This document shows positions 9,435 to 19,279 of a DNA stretch of 64,000 bases, one piece after another. The notes beneath the pieces are model-generated. The model was given only the letters and a program-made list of their open reading frames with translations, searched no databases and was not told the DNA's origin. The position numbers and the translations under genes were made by a program. Within the stretch, counting starts at the first letter, position 1. Every line of letters starts with the position of its first letter. The DNA is from Clostridia bacterium (GTDB lineage Bacteria > Bacillota > Clostridia > Oscillospirales > CAG-382), in contig JAFYUZ010000007.1 of NCBI GenBank assembly GCA_017549365.1, forward strand, positions 17,051 through 81,050. The letters are read 5' to 3'.

Positions 9435-11531
9435 ATGAACATCAGAATGAAAAATGAAAAAGAGTGGACTTTGAAGGAGTACGATCGCGAAAAAGCCGTA
9501 TCTCTTGCAAAAGAGCTCGGAATTTCCGAGTTTATTGCAAAGCTTCTTGTCATCCGCGGCTTTGACAAACCGGATACTGCGGCAGATTTTCTTTCGCCGT
9601 ATGATTATTCCTTCTGCGATCCTTTTCTTCTTCAGGACATGGACAAGGCTGTTGCGCGAATAAAAACAGCTCTTGAAAAAGGCGAAAGGATTCTTATTTA
9701 CGGCGACTATGACGTAGACGGCATTTCTGCGGTATCTGCCATTTATCTGTATCTTCGATCGAAGGGTGCCAACGTTTGCTATTATATTCCCGAAAGACTC
9801 ACCGAAGGCTACGGTCTTAACAATTGCGCCATTGACAAATTTGCGGCGGCAATGATCGACCTTATAATAACGGTCGATACGGGAATCACTGCCTTTTCGG
9901 AAACCGAATACATAAAGCAAAAAGGTCTTGATATCATAATCACCGACCACCACGAATGCCCGGAGGTGCTTCCGCAAAACGCCTGCGCCGTCATCAATCC
10001 CAAGCGCCGCGACAGCACATATCCTTTTTCCGAGCTTGCGGGCGTCGGAGTTGTTTTCAAGCTTATCTGCGCCATAGACGGGATTGAAAATATTCAGTCT
10101 TTATGCGAAAAATATCTTGATATAGTTTCGCTCGGTACAGTTGCCGACGTCATGCCTCTTTACGGCGAAAACCGTCGCATCGTCACCCACGGACTTACGG
10201 CGCTGAACAAGGGCGAGCACGTGGGAATCGGTGCGCTTCTTGATTGTGCTCTTCCCGATAGTTCGGGCGGACAACGCAGAATAACTGCCTCTACCATCGG
10301 CTTTGCCATTGCTCCAAGGCTTAACGCCGCAGGACGTATCGGCAATGTCAAGCACGCCGCCGAGCTTCTTATAAGCAATGATGCCGAACGGGCATCTGTC
10401 ATCGCCCGGGAGCTTTGTGCTCTCAACCGCGAAAGACAGGCAATAGAAAACGAGATACTTTCACAAGCGATCGAAAAGCTCGAATCGGAATTTGATTTTG
10501 AAAAAGACAGAGTGATAGTTCTTGGTGACGACAATTGGCATCAGGGTGTTATTGGTATCGTTGCTTCACGCATCACCGAAAAATACGGTCTGCCGAGTAT
10601 TCTCGTTACTTTTTCGGGCGAAAACGGCAAGGGCTCTGCCAGAAGCATCCAGGGGTTCAATATCAACGATGCCCTTGGCGCGTGCGAAGGTACTCTTCTT
10701 AAATTCGGCGGTCACGAGATTGCCGCAGGCCTTTCGCTCGAAAAATCAAAATTCGAAGAATTCAGAACCGCTATCAATGATTACGCGCGAGATATCATAA
10801 CCGACGAAATGCGTGTTATGCATATTTCTGCCGATTGTGAGATAGAAGCCTGCGAAATAGATCTCGATCACGCATCGCAACTTTCACTTCTCGAACCGTA
10901 CGGCAATATGAATCCCGCCCCCGTTTTCGTTCTTCGCGAAGCTGTGGTTTTAAACATCACTCCCATCGGAATGAACAAGCATTTGAAGATTACTCTTACC
11001 AAAGACGGAAAAAATTACATTGCACTTTATTTCAACAGAACACCCGATGATTTGGGAATTTTGGAAGGATACACCGTAGACGTTGCTTTCAATCTTGAGG
11101 TCAATGAATTCCGCGGTAACAGAAGTGTGCAGATGAATATCCGCGACATGAAGATATCGGGATGCACTGCAGCTTACATCAACCGCCAGGCAAAAGATTA
11201 TCTTCGCGCCATTGCTACCTTTACCGTTTCAAAGGAAAACCTCCCCGATATGCAGGCATTCAGATCCGCTTTTGTCTATCTCAGAACAGTTTCAAAGCAA
11301 AGCGGTCAGCTCGATATCGGAAAGGCGGCATCAGATATATCCCACGAATTTTCGATTAACGTCACCCCGTGCATGCTTAATATCATGTTTGATGTTTTTG
11401 CTGAAATGGGACTTGTAAAATTCGAACGAAACACCCTTAACGATATAGATTTCACCCTGCCGGATGTCGAGGGCAAGGTAAACCTTGAAAGCTCAAAGCT
11501 TCTTACCAAACTCAAGAACTCTTCTTATTGA
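9435..11531 (+). CDS. recJ: Single-stranded-DNA exonuclease RecJ
   Basis: 5'-3' single-strand exonuclease for recombinational and mismatch repair. The 698-residue protein has the DHH-family metal motifs in order: YGDYDVDG (about 90-97), VDTGI, TDHHE, then the DHHA1 nucleic-acid domain with GGHEIAAG, followed by an OB-fold region and a C-terminal extension of about 130 residues. The start is ATG 9435; MKNE at 9447 is an alternative. It precedes rel, a gene order (recJ-apt-rel) seen in many Bacillota, except that apt is missing here. Confidence 0.95.
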   Translation: MNIRMKNEKEWTLKEYDREKAVSLAKELGISEFIAKLLVIRGFDKPDTAADFLSPYDYSFCDPFLLQDMDKAVARIKTALEKGERILIYGDYDVDGISAVSAIYLYLRSKGANVCYYIPERLTEGYGLNNCAIDKFAAAMIDLIITVDTGITAFSETEYIKQKGLDIIITDHHECPEVLPQNACAVINPKRRDSTYPFSELAGVGVVFKLICAIDGIENIQSLCEKYLDIVSLGTVADVMPLYGENRRIVTHGLTALNKGEHVGIGALLDCALPDSSGGQRRITASTIGFAIAPRLNAAGRIGNVKHAAELLISNDAERASVIARELCALNRERQAIENEILSQAIEKLESEFDFEKDRVIVLGDDNWHQGVIGIVASRITEKYGLPSILVTFSGENGKGSARSIQGFNINDALGACEGTLLKFGGHEIAAGLSLEKSKFEEFRTAINDYARDIITDEMRVMHISADCEIEACEIDLDHASQLSLLEPYGNMNPAPVFVLREAVVLNITPIGMNKHLKITLTKDGKNYIALYFNRTPDDLGILEGYTVDVAFNLEVNEFRGNRSVQMNIRDMKISGCTAAYINRQAKDYLRAIATFTVSKENLPDMQAFRSAFVYLRTVSKQSGQLDIGKAASDISHEFSINVTPCMLNIMFDVFAEMGLVKFERNTLNDIDFTLPDVEGKVNLESSKLLTKLKNSSY

Positions 11532-11549
11532 TAAAACGGAGATTTTTTT

Positions 11550-13766
11550 ATGGATTACTACGCCGAACTATATGAATATTTGTGTTCAATAAGCAGCCAA
11601 TACAATTTTGAAAAAATAAAAAAGGCGTTTGATTACGCCAACGAAATGCACGAAGGTCAGTTCAGAAAATCGGGCGAGCCTTATATTTCCCATCCTGTTG
11701 CCGTGGCAAAGATCGTGGCGCAGATGGAGCTTGATACCGATTCGGTTTGTGCCGCCCTTCTGCACGATACCCTCGAGGATTGCACCGACAAAACAGACAG
11801 CCCCACCATCAAAAAGATGTTTGGCGACGAGGTGTGCGAGCTTGTGCAGGGGCTTACAAAGCTTGTTGACATATATTTTGAAGACAGGGAAGAGGAAAGC
11901 GTCGAAAACCTTCGAAAGATGTTTCTTGCCATGTCCAAGGACATCCGAGTTATCTTTATAAAGCTTGCCGACCGACTTCACAATATGCGCACCCTTTCCG
12001 CACAGCCCAGCGAAAAACAGCGCTCCATCGCGCTTGAAACAATGCACGTTTATGCCCCCCTTGCACATCGACTCGGTATCCAGAAGATCAAGGGTGAGCT
12101 TGAAAATCTTTCTCTTCGCTATCTTGACCCCATCGGATACGATGAAGTGAAAAACGACATCGATCACAGATACGGCGAAAACCGCGATTTTCTTGAAAAT
12201 GCGCAAAATCAGATAGCCGAAAAACTGAATGATGAAAAGATCCCTTATTCAATGAACGGCAGAGTAAAGTCGATTTTCAGCATTTATAAAAAAATGTATA
12301 ATCAGGGCAAAAGCTTTGATGAAATATACGACTTTTACGCCATCCGTATCATCGTTGATACAGAACTTGAATGTTACACGGTTCTCGGACTTATACACGA
12401 GATGTTCAACCTTATTCCCGGCAGATTCAAGGATTATATCTCCACCCCGAAACCCAATCTTTATCGTTCTTTGCACACAACTGTTATCGGTCGTCACGGT
12501 ATACCCTTTGAGGTTCAGATCCGAACCTGGGAAATGCACACCGTCGCCGAATACGGTGTTGCCGCCCATTGGAAATATAAAACAGGCGAGCAGGACAAGG
12601 AGAATATTGCCGAAAAGCTCAAGTGGATCAGAACTCTCGTCGAAACCGAGCGCGGAGACGCAGACAACGATGAATTTTTAAAGCCTCTGAAGATCGACGT
12701 TTTCGAAGACGAGATCTTTGTGTTCACCCCCAAGGGCGACGTAATCAGTCTGCAGAGCGGCGCCACCACCATCGACTTTGCCTTTGCCATTCACACCGAG
12801 GTCGGCAACCGCATGACGGGTGCCAAGGTAAACGGCATGATCGTGCCTATCGACACGGTGCTTCAAACAGGACAGATCGTTGAGGTCATAACATCGTCGT
12901 CCCCAAAAGGTCCCAGCAAGGATTGGCTGAAAATAGTCCGCACCAGCGAAGCAAAAAATAAGATCCGCCAGTGGTACAAGCGTGAAAAACGCGCCGAAAA
13001 CATCGTCGAAGGTAAGGCGATGATCGAGCGCGAACTCAAATCCTTTGGCAAGAGCTACACCGACGCCCAGCGCGACGAGATAGTTTCAAATATTTCAAGC
13101 CGTATCGGCATGACCACCGTAGACGATTTTTACAACAGTCTTGGCTATGGCGGAATGTCGATTTCAAGAGTTCTTCCAAGACTTCGCGACGAATTTACAA
13201 GAATCGTTTCGCCCATTGTCGAAGAAAAGCAGGCTGAGCTTCCCGCAAACTTCACCGCCGATATCGTAAAAAAGCCTTCGGGCAAAGCAAACCAAAGCGT
13301 TATTGTTGATGGTGTTGATAACCTTCAGATCCGATTTGCAAAATGTTGCAATCCTCTGCCGGGTGATAATATCGTGGGCTTTGTTACAAGAGGCTTTGGA
13401 GTTTCTGTGCACAAGTGCGATTGTCCAAATGCTGTGGCGGGCACAAAGAGTGAGGCGGAAAAAGAAAGATGGATACCTGTTCGTTGGTCGGAATACTCTA
13501 TTGCAAAGAGCAACAGCGAATCGGGATTTGAAACGATTCTTCAGATATACGCCGACAATTCTCTCACTGTCATTGCCGAACTTTCAAATCTTCTCAACGA
13601 TATGAAGGTGCAGGTAAACGCGCTTAACACAAGAGTTATTCAGGGCAAAAAACAGCAGCTTATCACAGTAAATATAACCTGTAAAAACACCACTCACGTT
13701 TCTTCGATTCTTCAGCGCATCAGAAAGCTTAAGGACGTTGACGACGTGACCCGCGGTTTTTCATAA
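11550..13766 (+). CDS. rel: Bifunctional (p)ppGpp synthetase/hydrolase Rel
   Basis: Makes and degrades the stringent-response alarmones. In the 738-residue protein the HD hydrolase domain shows SHPVAVA and HDTLED (72-77). The synthetase domain contains RFKD at 292-295, the RxKD charge pattern of bifunctional enzymes rather than the ExDD of RelA-only proteins. A TGS domain (VFTPKGD), a zinc-finger-like region with CCNPLPGD and HKCDCPN, and a C-terminal ACT domain follow. Both catalytic centres look intact. It lies between recJ and dtd, the common Bacillota order, and in the same gene run as the c-di-AMP synthase. Confidence 0.97.
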   Translation: MDYYAELYEYLCSISSQYNFEKIKKAFDYANEMHEGQFRKSGEPYISHPVAVAKIVAQMELDTDSVCAALLHDTLEDCTDKTDSPTIKKMFGDEVCELVQGLTKLVDIYFEDREEESVENLRKMFLAMSKDIRVIFIKLADRLHNMRTLSAQPSEKQRSIALETMHVYAPLAHRLGIQKIKGELENLSLRYLDPIGYDEVKNDIDHRYGENRDFLENAQNQIAEKLNDEKIPYSMNGRVKSIFSIYKKMYNQGKSFDEIYDFYAIRIIVDTELECYTVLGLIHEMFNLIPGRFKDYISTPKPNLYRSLHTTVIGRHGIPFEVQIRTWEMHTVAEYGVAAHWKYKTGEQDKENIAEKLKWIRTLVETERGDADNDEFLKPLKIDVFEDEIFVFTPKGDVISLQSGATTIDFAFAIHTEVGNRMTGAKVNGMIVPIDTVLQTGQIVEVITSSSPKGPSKDWLKIVRTSEAKNKIRQWYKREKRAENIVEGKAMIERELKSFGKSYTDAQRDEIVSNISSRIGMTTVDDFYNSLGYGGMSISRVLPRLRDEFTRIVSPIVEEKQAELPANFTADIVKKPSGKANQSVIVDGVDNLQIRFAKCCNPLPGDNIVGFVTRGFGVSVHKCDCPNAVAGTKSEAEKERWIPVRWSEYSIAKSNSESGFETILQIYADNSLTVIAELSNLLNDMKVQVNALNTRVIQGKKQQLITVNITCKNTTHVSSILQRIRKLKDVDDVTRGFS

Positions 13767-13782
13767 TTAACGGAGACAAAAA

Positions 13783-14253
13783 ATGAAAGCAGTTATTCAA
13801 AGAGTTACAAGTGCAAAGGTTGAAGTAGAGGGGCAGATAACCGGACAGATCGGAAACGGTTTTCTCATTCTTCTCGGAGTGTGCGAAAACGACACCGAAA
13901 AAGAATGTAAGCTTCTTTCGGACAAAATCGCCAAAATGCGCATTTTCTGCGACGAAAATGACAAGATGAACCTTTCTCTTCTCGATTTCAAAGATTCCGA
14001 CGAGCTGTATTCAGTGCTTGTCGTTTCGCAGTTCACCCTCTGCGCCAACGTTCGCCACGGCAACCGCCCCGATTTTTTCGGTGCGGCAAAACCTGACAAG
14101 GCAGTGCCCCTTTACGAACGGTTTATGAAAAATCTGTCCTGCGACCACGGTCTTCGCGTCGAGCACGGAATTTTCGGCGCAGATATGAAGGTAAGCCTTC
14201 TCAACGACGGACCGGTTACCATAATCGTAGATACAGACGATCTGAAAAAATGA
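13783..14253 (+). CDS. dtd: D-aminoacyl-tRNA deacylase
   Basis: Removes D-amino acids wrongly attached to tRNA. The 156-residue product is slightly longer than the usual 145-150. The two cross-subunit motifs are present: SQFTLCANVRHGNRPDF (about 85-101), the counterpart of SQFTL, and NDGPVTIIVDT near the C-terminus, which holds the Gly-cisPro dipeptide. It follows rel by 16 bases, as in Bacillus, and its stop overlaps hemZ by four bases. Confidence 0.96.
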   Translation: MKAVIQRVTSAKVEVEGQITGQIGNGFLILLGVCENDTEKECKLLSDKIAKMRIFCDENDKMNLSLLDFKDSDELYSVLVVSQFTLCANVRHGNRPDFFGAAKPDKAVPLYERFMKNLSCDHGLRVEHGIFGADMKVSLLNDGPVTIIVDTDDLKK

Positions 14254-15722
14254 AGATCGAGCTTGCTTGCGATGACGGCGCCTTTGCTGTCAATTATATC
14301 CAGTCTTTGGTGCTTCTCTTTAAGCCGTGTGAAAAATTCGGCGAAGGGGAGAATGACAGCCGTCTTGTTTTTGTTGTAAAAAGGGAAGGGGAAAGCTTTT
14401 TCGGACGCGCTCTTCTTGAAACAGACGGAAAGGTTTGCGAAAAGAGTATGTCATGCCCCATATCTTTTTATGAGGCATCAAAAAATCCTGCAAAGTGCTT
14501 TGCGGGAAAACTCTTTCTTTCACTTTTTTCGGAGGTTTTCGGATATAAGCCTCCCTGGGGCATGCTTACGGGTGTTCGGCCTGCACGTTTTGCTCTCGAT
14601 TACCTTCTTTCGGGATATTCCGCCGAAAAAACAAAGCAGATTTTTGTTGAAATGTATCATACCGATCCCGAAAAGGCAGATCTCGCAATACGCGTTGCAC
14701 TTTGCGAAATGAAAGTGCTGAAGCAAGAAAGAGAGCGTCAGTTCAGCCTTTACGTCGGAATACCCTTTTGTCCGTCAAGGTGCAGATATTGCTCTTTTGT
14801 TTCTTATGCTACACCAAAGCTTCTTTCGCTTTTGCCCGAATATCTTGAAATGCTTAAGTTTGAAGTGCAGATGCTTTGCGAAACCGCCAAAGAGGCAGGG
14901 CTTGATCTCAAAAGCGTTTATGTCGGCGGCGGAACCCCCTCGGTGCTTTCGTCCGAACAGATGGCAAATTTTGTGCCTGCGATCCGCTCTTTCATCGGCG
15001 ATAAAAATGTAGAGTTCACTTACGAGTCGGGAAGACCCGACACCGTGACGAAAGATAAACTTTCGATCCTTGCGGATTGCGGAGTAAACCGCCTTAGCAT
15101 CAACACCCAGACCACAAATGATACCATTCTTCAAAGCGTTGGCAGGTGCCACACTTTTGAAGATTACAAAAAGGCGTTTTTTCTTGCAAAAAACATGGAC
15201 TTTGCAATAAACACCGACCTTATCGCAGGTCTTCCGGGAGAGTCTGTCGAAAGCTTTTGCAAAAGTATCGACGACGTTCTTTTTATTTCTCCCGACAATA
15301 TAACGGTACATTCCTTTTCGCTCAAAAAGTCGTCCGAATATACCGTATGCGGTCAAACCTTTGACAACAGCGATCGAAGCATTGACAAAATGCTTTCGTA
15401 TTCCTCGGCGAGTATGAAAGAAAATGGTTATTTTCCTTATTATATGTACCGCCAAAAGAATACCGACGGAAATTTTGAAAACGTCGGTTATACAAACAGC
15501 GAAAACTCCATCGCGTGCTACAACATTTACATGATGGAAGGTTTTCATTCGGTGCTTGCCGCAGGCGCGGGAGCGTCCACAAAGCTTGTGTCCCGCAATC
15601 TTTCAACCACAGGCAAAATCTACAATCCCAAATATCCTTATGAATATTTGCGGGCAAAAGACGATATTCTTAAGAATAAAGAACAAATTCTTCTCTTTTA
15701 TAAAGAGAAATACGAAAAATAA
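14250..15722 (+). CDS. hemZ: HemZ, oxygen-independent coproporphyrinogen III dehydrogenase-like radical SAM protein
   Basis: The 490 residues consist of an N-terminal domain of about 165 residues, special to HemZ, then a radical SAM domain with GIPFCPSRCRYCSF (cluster cysteines of CxxxCxxC) and YVGGGTPS. HemZ is thought to act on coproporphyrinogen in anaerobic Bacillota, though its activity is less well proved than that of HemN. The start overlaps the dtd stop (ATGA), and the rel-dtd-hemZ order recurs in Clostridia. With hemW this gives two HemN-like proteins, yet no early haem genes are in view. Confidence 0.9.
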   Translation: MKIELACDDGAFAVNYIQSLVLLFKPCEKFGEGENDSRLVFVVKREGESFFGRALLETDGKVCEKSMSCPISFYEASKNPAKCFAGKLFLSLFSEVFGYKPPWGMLTGVRPARFALDYLLSGYSAEKTKQIFVEMYHTDPEKADLAIRVALCEMKVLKQERERQFSLYVGIPFCPSRCRYCSFVSYATPKLLSLLPEYLEMLKFEVQMLCETAKEAGLDLKSVYVGGGTPSVLSSEQMANFVPAIRSFIGDKNVEFTYESGRPDTVTKDKLSILADCGVNRLSINTQTTNDTILQSVGRCHTFEDYKKAFFLAKNMDFAINTDLIAGLPGESVESFCKSIDDVLFISPDNITVHSFSLKKSSEYTVCGQTFDNSDRSIDKMLSYSSASMKENGYFPYYMYRQKNTDGNFENVGYTNSENSIACYNIYMMEGFHSVLAAGAGASTKLVSRNLSTTGKIYNPKYPYEYLRAKDDILKNKEQILLFYKEKYEK

Positions 15723-15737
15723 AGTAGGTGTATTTTT

Positions 15738-17387
15738 TTGGCAATCAAGACCAATTCTTCGGGTAAAAAGGGTCAGACCTTCATGTTTGGCGCGGTTATT
15801 CTGATGATATCCAACATACTCGTCAAACTTATCGGCGCAGTATTTAAGATCCCTCTCCAACATCTTATCGGCGACAATGGTATGGCCTATTTTCAGGCGG
15901 CGTACGATATATACGTTACCTTTTATATGATCTCGACTGCGGGTATTCCCGTGGCAATATCGAGAATGATCGCAACAAGCAATTCAAAAGGCAACCACAA
16001 AGAGGTCGACAGAATTTTTAAAATAGCCTATTGGGTTTTCTTTGTTGTCGGAGCGATCGGCACTGTTGCAATGATCGTTTTTGCAAAGCAGTTTGCAAAC
16101 GCAACCGTAAAGGGTGCGGAATACGCCATGATCGCAATAGCACCAACCCTCTTTTTCATCTGCCTGTCTTCTGCCTACCGCGGATATTTTCAGGGGTTGC
16201 AGAACATGGTGCCCACTGCCGTTTCTCAGGTTATCGAATCTGCGGGTAAGCTTGGTGTTGGCCTTGTTGTGGGATGGTATTTCCTCAGCCGCGGATATTC
16301 AATGCCCATTGTTGCGGCGTTTACCATACTCGGCGTTACAATAGGTGTTGTGGCGGCAACCGTTTACATTGCCGTGTTCAAAAAAATGTTTGCCTCTGCC
16401 CGCGAGGAGGCACAAGACCCCAATCTTGAGGTCAGAAGCACAAAGAGCCTGCTTTACGAGCTGGTTATCATCTCAATACCCATCTCACTTGCCTCGTCGA
16501 TTATGGGCCTTACAAACACTGTAGACGCGGTGCTTGTTACAAACAGACTTTCGGATGCCGGATACGCCTACGAGGTGGCAAAAAATTGCTATGGCGCATA
16601 CGCTATGCCCAAAACGCTTTTCAATATGCCCACCACTCTTATATATCCCTTTGCCATCAGCGCTCTTCCTGCCATTTCAAAGTATTTCGGCTCGGGAGAA
16701 AAGGATAAGGCAGAAAAACTTATGGAATCGACTTTCCGTATGGCATCTATCGTCGCTCTTCCTTGTGCTCTCGGTATGTCTGCTATGGCAAAACCGATAC
16801 TCGGACTGCTCTTTTCCGAAAACATGATAACCGACACTGCCACAAATATCGATATTGCAGGTCCCTGCCTTATGGTGCTCGGTATTTCGGTATTCTTCCT
16901 CGGAATGATTTCTGTTACAAACTCGGTGCTTCAGGCATACGGTTTTCACAATCTCACCATCGTATCGACGGTGGGCGGAATAATCGCAAAGATCATCGTT
17001 TCGTATATCCTTCTTGGTATAAAATCGGTCGGTCTTTCGGGTGCTGCCATCGGCACTGCCGCGTGCTATCTTACCATAATGGTACTTAATATGATCTTTA
17101 TTGCAGTAAAGGTCGGATATTTTCCCAGCATAACACGCACCTTCCTCAAACCTTTTGTTTCTGCGCTTGTGTGCGCCTGTCCCTGCGTTTTTGCATATAA
17201 CCTTCTTACAGACAAGGGATTACTTGGCGCAAAGCTTGCAACTCTTGTGTCCATCTGTATTGCAGGCGGCGTATATCTTGTTATGCTGCTTCTTCTTCGC
17301 GGCCTTTCGGAGGAGGATATAAAGATGCTTCCCAAGTCGCAGAAGATAATCAAAATTTTAAGAAAGGCAAAGCTTTTGGGCGATTAA
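15738..17387 (+). CDS. MOP-family polysaccharide flippase, YabM/SpoVB-like
   Basis: A 549-residue integral membrane protein with about 14 hydrophobic segments, of the MurJ/SpoVB/Wzx type that flips undecaprenyl-linked sugars. The start is TTG 15738, seven bases after TAGGTG; no ATG fits the N-terminus. Its position directly ahead of mazG, with rqcP-yabP-yabQ-divIC beyond, matches B. subtilis yabM. From that synteny I infer a role in spore or vegetative envelope assembly; sequence alone cannot separate YabM, SpoVB and MurJ. Confidence 0.85.
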   Translation: MAIKTNSSGKKGQTFMFGAVILMISNILVKLIGAVFKIPLQHLIGDNGMAYFQAAYDIYVTFYMISTAGIPVAISRMIATSNSKGNHKEVDRIFKIAYWVFFVVGAIGTVAMIVFAKQFANATVKGAEYAMIAIAPTLFFICLSSAYRGYFQGLQNMVPTAVSQVIESAGKLGVGLVVGWYFLSRGYSMPIVAAFTILGVTIGVVAATVYIAVFKKMFASAREEAQDPNLEVRSTKSLLYELVIISIPISLASSIMGLTNTVDAVLVTNRLSDAGYAYEVAKNCYGAYAMPKTLFNMPTTLIYPFAISALPAISKYFGSGEKDKAEKLMESTFRMASIVALPCALGMSAMAKPILGLLFSENMITDTATNIDIAGPCLMVLGISVFFLGMISVTNSVLQAYGFHNLTIVSTVGGIIAKIIVSYILLGIKSVGLSGAAIGTAACYLTIMVLNMIFIAVKVGYFPSITRTFLKPFVSALVCACPCVFAYNLLTDKGLLGAKLATLVSICIAGGVYLVMLLLLRGLSEEDIKMLPKSQKIIKILRKAKLLGD

Positions 17388-17395
17388 AAGAATAA

Positions 17396-18193
17396 ATGGA
17401 CGTTAAAACATTGCTTCAAAAAGAAAATTATAAATTCGACGATCTTTGTGCCATAATGGAGATCTTGCGCTCGGAAAACGGATGCCCGTGGGACAGGGAA
17501 CAGGATCACAAGAGCATCAGAAACAACCTTCTCGAGGAAACCTATGAGGCGGTTGAAGGGATCGACAATGGCGACAGCGAGATACTTAAGGAAGAGCTGG
17601 GAGACGTGCTTTTGCAGGTGGTTTTCCATGCCCGCATCGCGCAGGAGGAAAACGATTTTGATATCGATGACGTTGCCGACGGTGTGTGCAAAAAGCTTAT
17701 TCTTCGCCATCCTCACATCTTTGCCGACGTCAAAGCCGATACCTCGGAGCAGGTGTTGAAAAACTGGGACGAGATCAAAAAGACCGAAAAGCATCAAAAA
17801 TCCGCCACAGACACCCTTTGCTCGGTCTCAAGCGCCATGCCGTCGCTAATGCGCGCGGGCAAGGTCCAGGCAAAGGCGGCAAAGGTCGGATTTACCTTTG
17901 CAAACACGAGTGATGCTATGATTAAGGCTGACGAGGAGTACAAAGAGCTCTCGGACGCCTTGAACAGCGGAGATCTTTCGAAAATCGAAGAAGAATTCGG
18001 CGATCTTTTGTTTGCCGTTGCCAACGCGGCGCGCCTTTGCGGTGTCAATGCAGAAGAGGCTCTTTTCAGAACAAATGAAAAATTCATTGAACGATTCGGT
18101 GCCATGGAAAAGATTGCAAAACAAGAGGGCAGCGAGCTTTGTGAATTAAGTGTAAATAAATTGCAAGAATATTGGAATAAAGCAAAAAAATAA
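17396..18193 (+). CDS. mazG: Nucleoside triphosphate pyrophosphohydrolase MazG
   Basis: Hydrolyses NTPs to NMP and pyrophosphate, clearing abnormal nucleotides. The product has 265 residues and two MazG folds. The first has CPWDREQDHKSI and the EEtyE...EELGD metal motif; the second has EEFGDLLFAVANAARL. The tetrapyrrole-methylase domain fused in front of B. subtilis YabN is absent. It starts eight bases after the flippase gene and appears to end the long run that begins at lepA, since HU has its own promoter. Confidence 0.95.
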   Translation: MDVKTLLQKENYKFDDLCAIMEILRSENGCPWDREQDHKSIRNNLLEETYEAVEGIDNGDSEILKEELGDVLLQVVFHARIAQEENDFDIDDVADGVCKKLILRHPHIFADVKADTSEQVLKNWDEIKKTEKHQKSATDTLCSVSSAMPSLMRAGKVQAKAAKVGFTFANTSDAMIKADEEYKELSDALNSGDLSKIEEEFGDLLFAVANAARLCGVNAEEALFRTNEKFIERFGAMEKIAKQEGSELCELSVNKLQEYWNKAKK

Positions 18194-18246
18194 TAAAATC
18201 TTCGAGTTTTTTTAGTTAAAAAAGACAGAATTTTCCCGATTTATTG

Positions 18247-18275
18247 TTGCAATTTTGGCTTTTTTTGTTTATAAT
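18247..18275 (+). promoter_or_regulatory. Sigma-A promoter for HU
   Basis: TTGCAA (18247-18252) and TATAAT (18270-18275) with an exact 17-base gap, and AAGGAGATATAA before the HU start. A strong separate promoter fits HU being abundant. Confidence 0.7.
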
Positions 18276-18315
18276 ATAAACATATCCAAATTAAATAACA
18301 AGGAGATATAAACCT

Positions 18316-18597
18316 ATGAACAAGACAGAAATGATTGCAAAAGTTGCAAAAGACGCAGGTCTTACAAAGGACCAGGCTTCCAAGGCTGTTAACGCAGTTC
18401 TCGACTCCATGACAGACGCTCTCGCAGCAGGCGAAAAGGTTCAGATCATCGGCTTCGGTACATTCAGCGTTAAGGCTTGTGCTGAAAAGGTAGCAAGAAT
18501 TCCCAAGACCGGCGAAAAGAAGGTCGTTCCCGCTACAAAGCGCCCCAAGTTCACAGCGGGTCAGGCTCTTAAGGACGCAGTTGCAAACGCAAAGTAA
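18316..18597 (+). CDS. hup: HU-family DNA-binding protein
   Basis: Small nucleoid protein that bends and compacts DNA as a dimer. The 93-residue product contains the conserved GFGTFSV turn and the beta-arm with ARIPKTGEKK, where the DNA-intercalating proline is kept; the usual R-N-P of this motif is R-I-P here. Codon choice is strongly biased, as expected for an abundant protein. It has its own promoter and a strong terminator, and lies between mazG and rqcP, as in several Clostridia. Confidence 0.96.
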   Translation: MNKTEMIAKVAKDAGLTKDQASKAVNAVLDSMTDALAAGEKVQIIGFGTFSVKACAEKVARIPKTGEKKVVPATKRPKFTAGQALKDAVANAK

Positions 18598-18609
18598 TTG
18601 CAAAAGACA

Positions 18610-18646
18610 ATGTGCCATATGCCCCGTGCATATGGCACATTTTTTC
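18610..18646 (+). terminator. Intrinsic terminator after HU
   Basis: A perfect 13-base-pair stem (18610-18622 with 18628-18640), a five-base loop CCCGT and a run of T. I see no convincing promoter before the next gene (rqcP, 44 bases on), so some read-through is likely. Confidence 0.9.
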
Positions 18647-18689
18647 TTGCTTCTGAATTTGGATATAAAACACAAAAAGGATTTGTATT

Positions 18690-18932
18690 ATGAGACTTGA
18701 TAAATATCTTAAAGTGTCGCGCATAATCAAGCGACGCACGGTTGCAAACGATGCTTGCGACAATGCTCTTGTAACGGTTAACGACCGTCCCGCAAAGGCA
18801 TCGTATGACGTAAAGGTGGGGGACATCCTCTCGATCACCTTTGGTGAGCGCACGGTGAAGGTGAGAGTTCTTGAGGTAAACGAGCACGCGCTTAAAAAGG
18901 ACGCCGCCCTTATGTATGAGGCGATAGAATAA
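18690..18932 (+). CDS. rqcP: RqcP (YabO), S4-domain ribosome quality-control factor
   Basis: An 80-residue S4 RNA-binding protein (MRLDKYLKVSRIIKRR at the N-terminus). In Bacillus, RqcP binds stalled 50S subunits and works with RqcH to add alanine tails to blocked chains. Its place between mazG/HU and yabP is the conserved one. The S4 fold is common, so the RqcP assignment rests on size, the N-terminal motif and synteny together. Confidence 0.9.
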   Translation: MRLDKYLKVSRIIKRRTVANDACDNALVTVNDRPAKASYDVKVGDILSITFGERTVKVRVLEVNEHALKKDAALMYEAIE

Positions 18933-18982
18933 GGCATATATTTTTCTTTTTTGCATATACATTTTCCGAAAGGAGAATGTTT

Positions 18983-19279
18983 ATGGATGAAACAAGAAGA
19001 ACTGCAAAATCCCACTGTATATCCTTGAAAGAACGAAAGAACATGACCCTTACAGGTGTCAGCGAGATAATAAGCTTTGATGAGTCGTGCGTGTCGCTTG
19101 ACGTTTCGGATCACCTGCTGAATATCTATGGCAGCTGCTTGCACATCGATTCGTTCAGCAATGACAGCGGAGACGTTGCCGTTTCGGGCATTATTGACTC
19201 AATCGTATATTCGGGCAAGACACAGGCATCTTACCGAAAGGGCATTTTAAAAAGGCTTTTTTCGTATGACGAGCAGTGA
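18983..19279 (+). CDS. yabP: Sporulation protein YabP
   Basis: The 98-residue product contains the YabP core LTGVSEIISFDESCVSLD and LHIDSF. YabP acts in the mother cell during spore formation; its exact role is not known. AGGAGA at 18971-18976 serves ATG 18983 (seven bases away) better than the in-frame ATG at 18977. Its end overlaps yabQ by 14 bases. Confidence 0.9.
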   Translation: MDETRRTAKSHCISLKERKNMTLTGVSEIISFDESCVSLDVSDHLLNIYGSCLHIDSFSNDSGDVAVSGIIDSIVYSGKTQASYRKGILKRLFSYDEQ

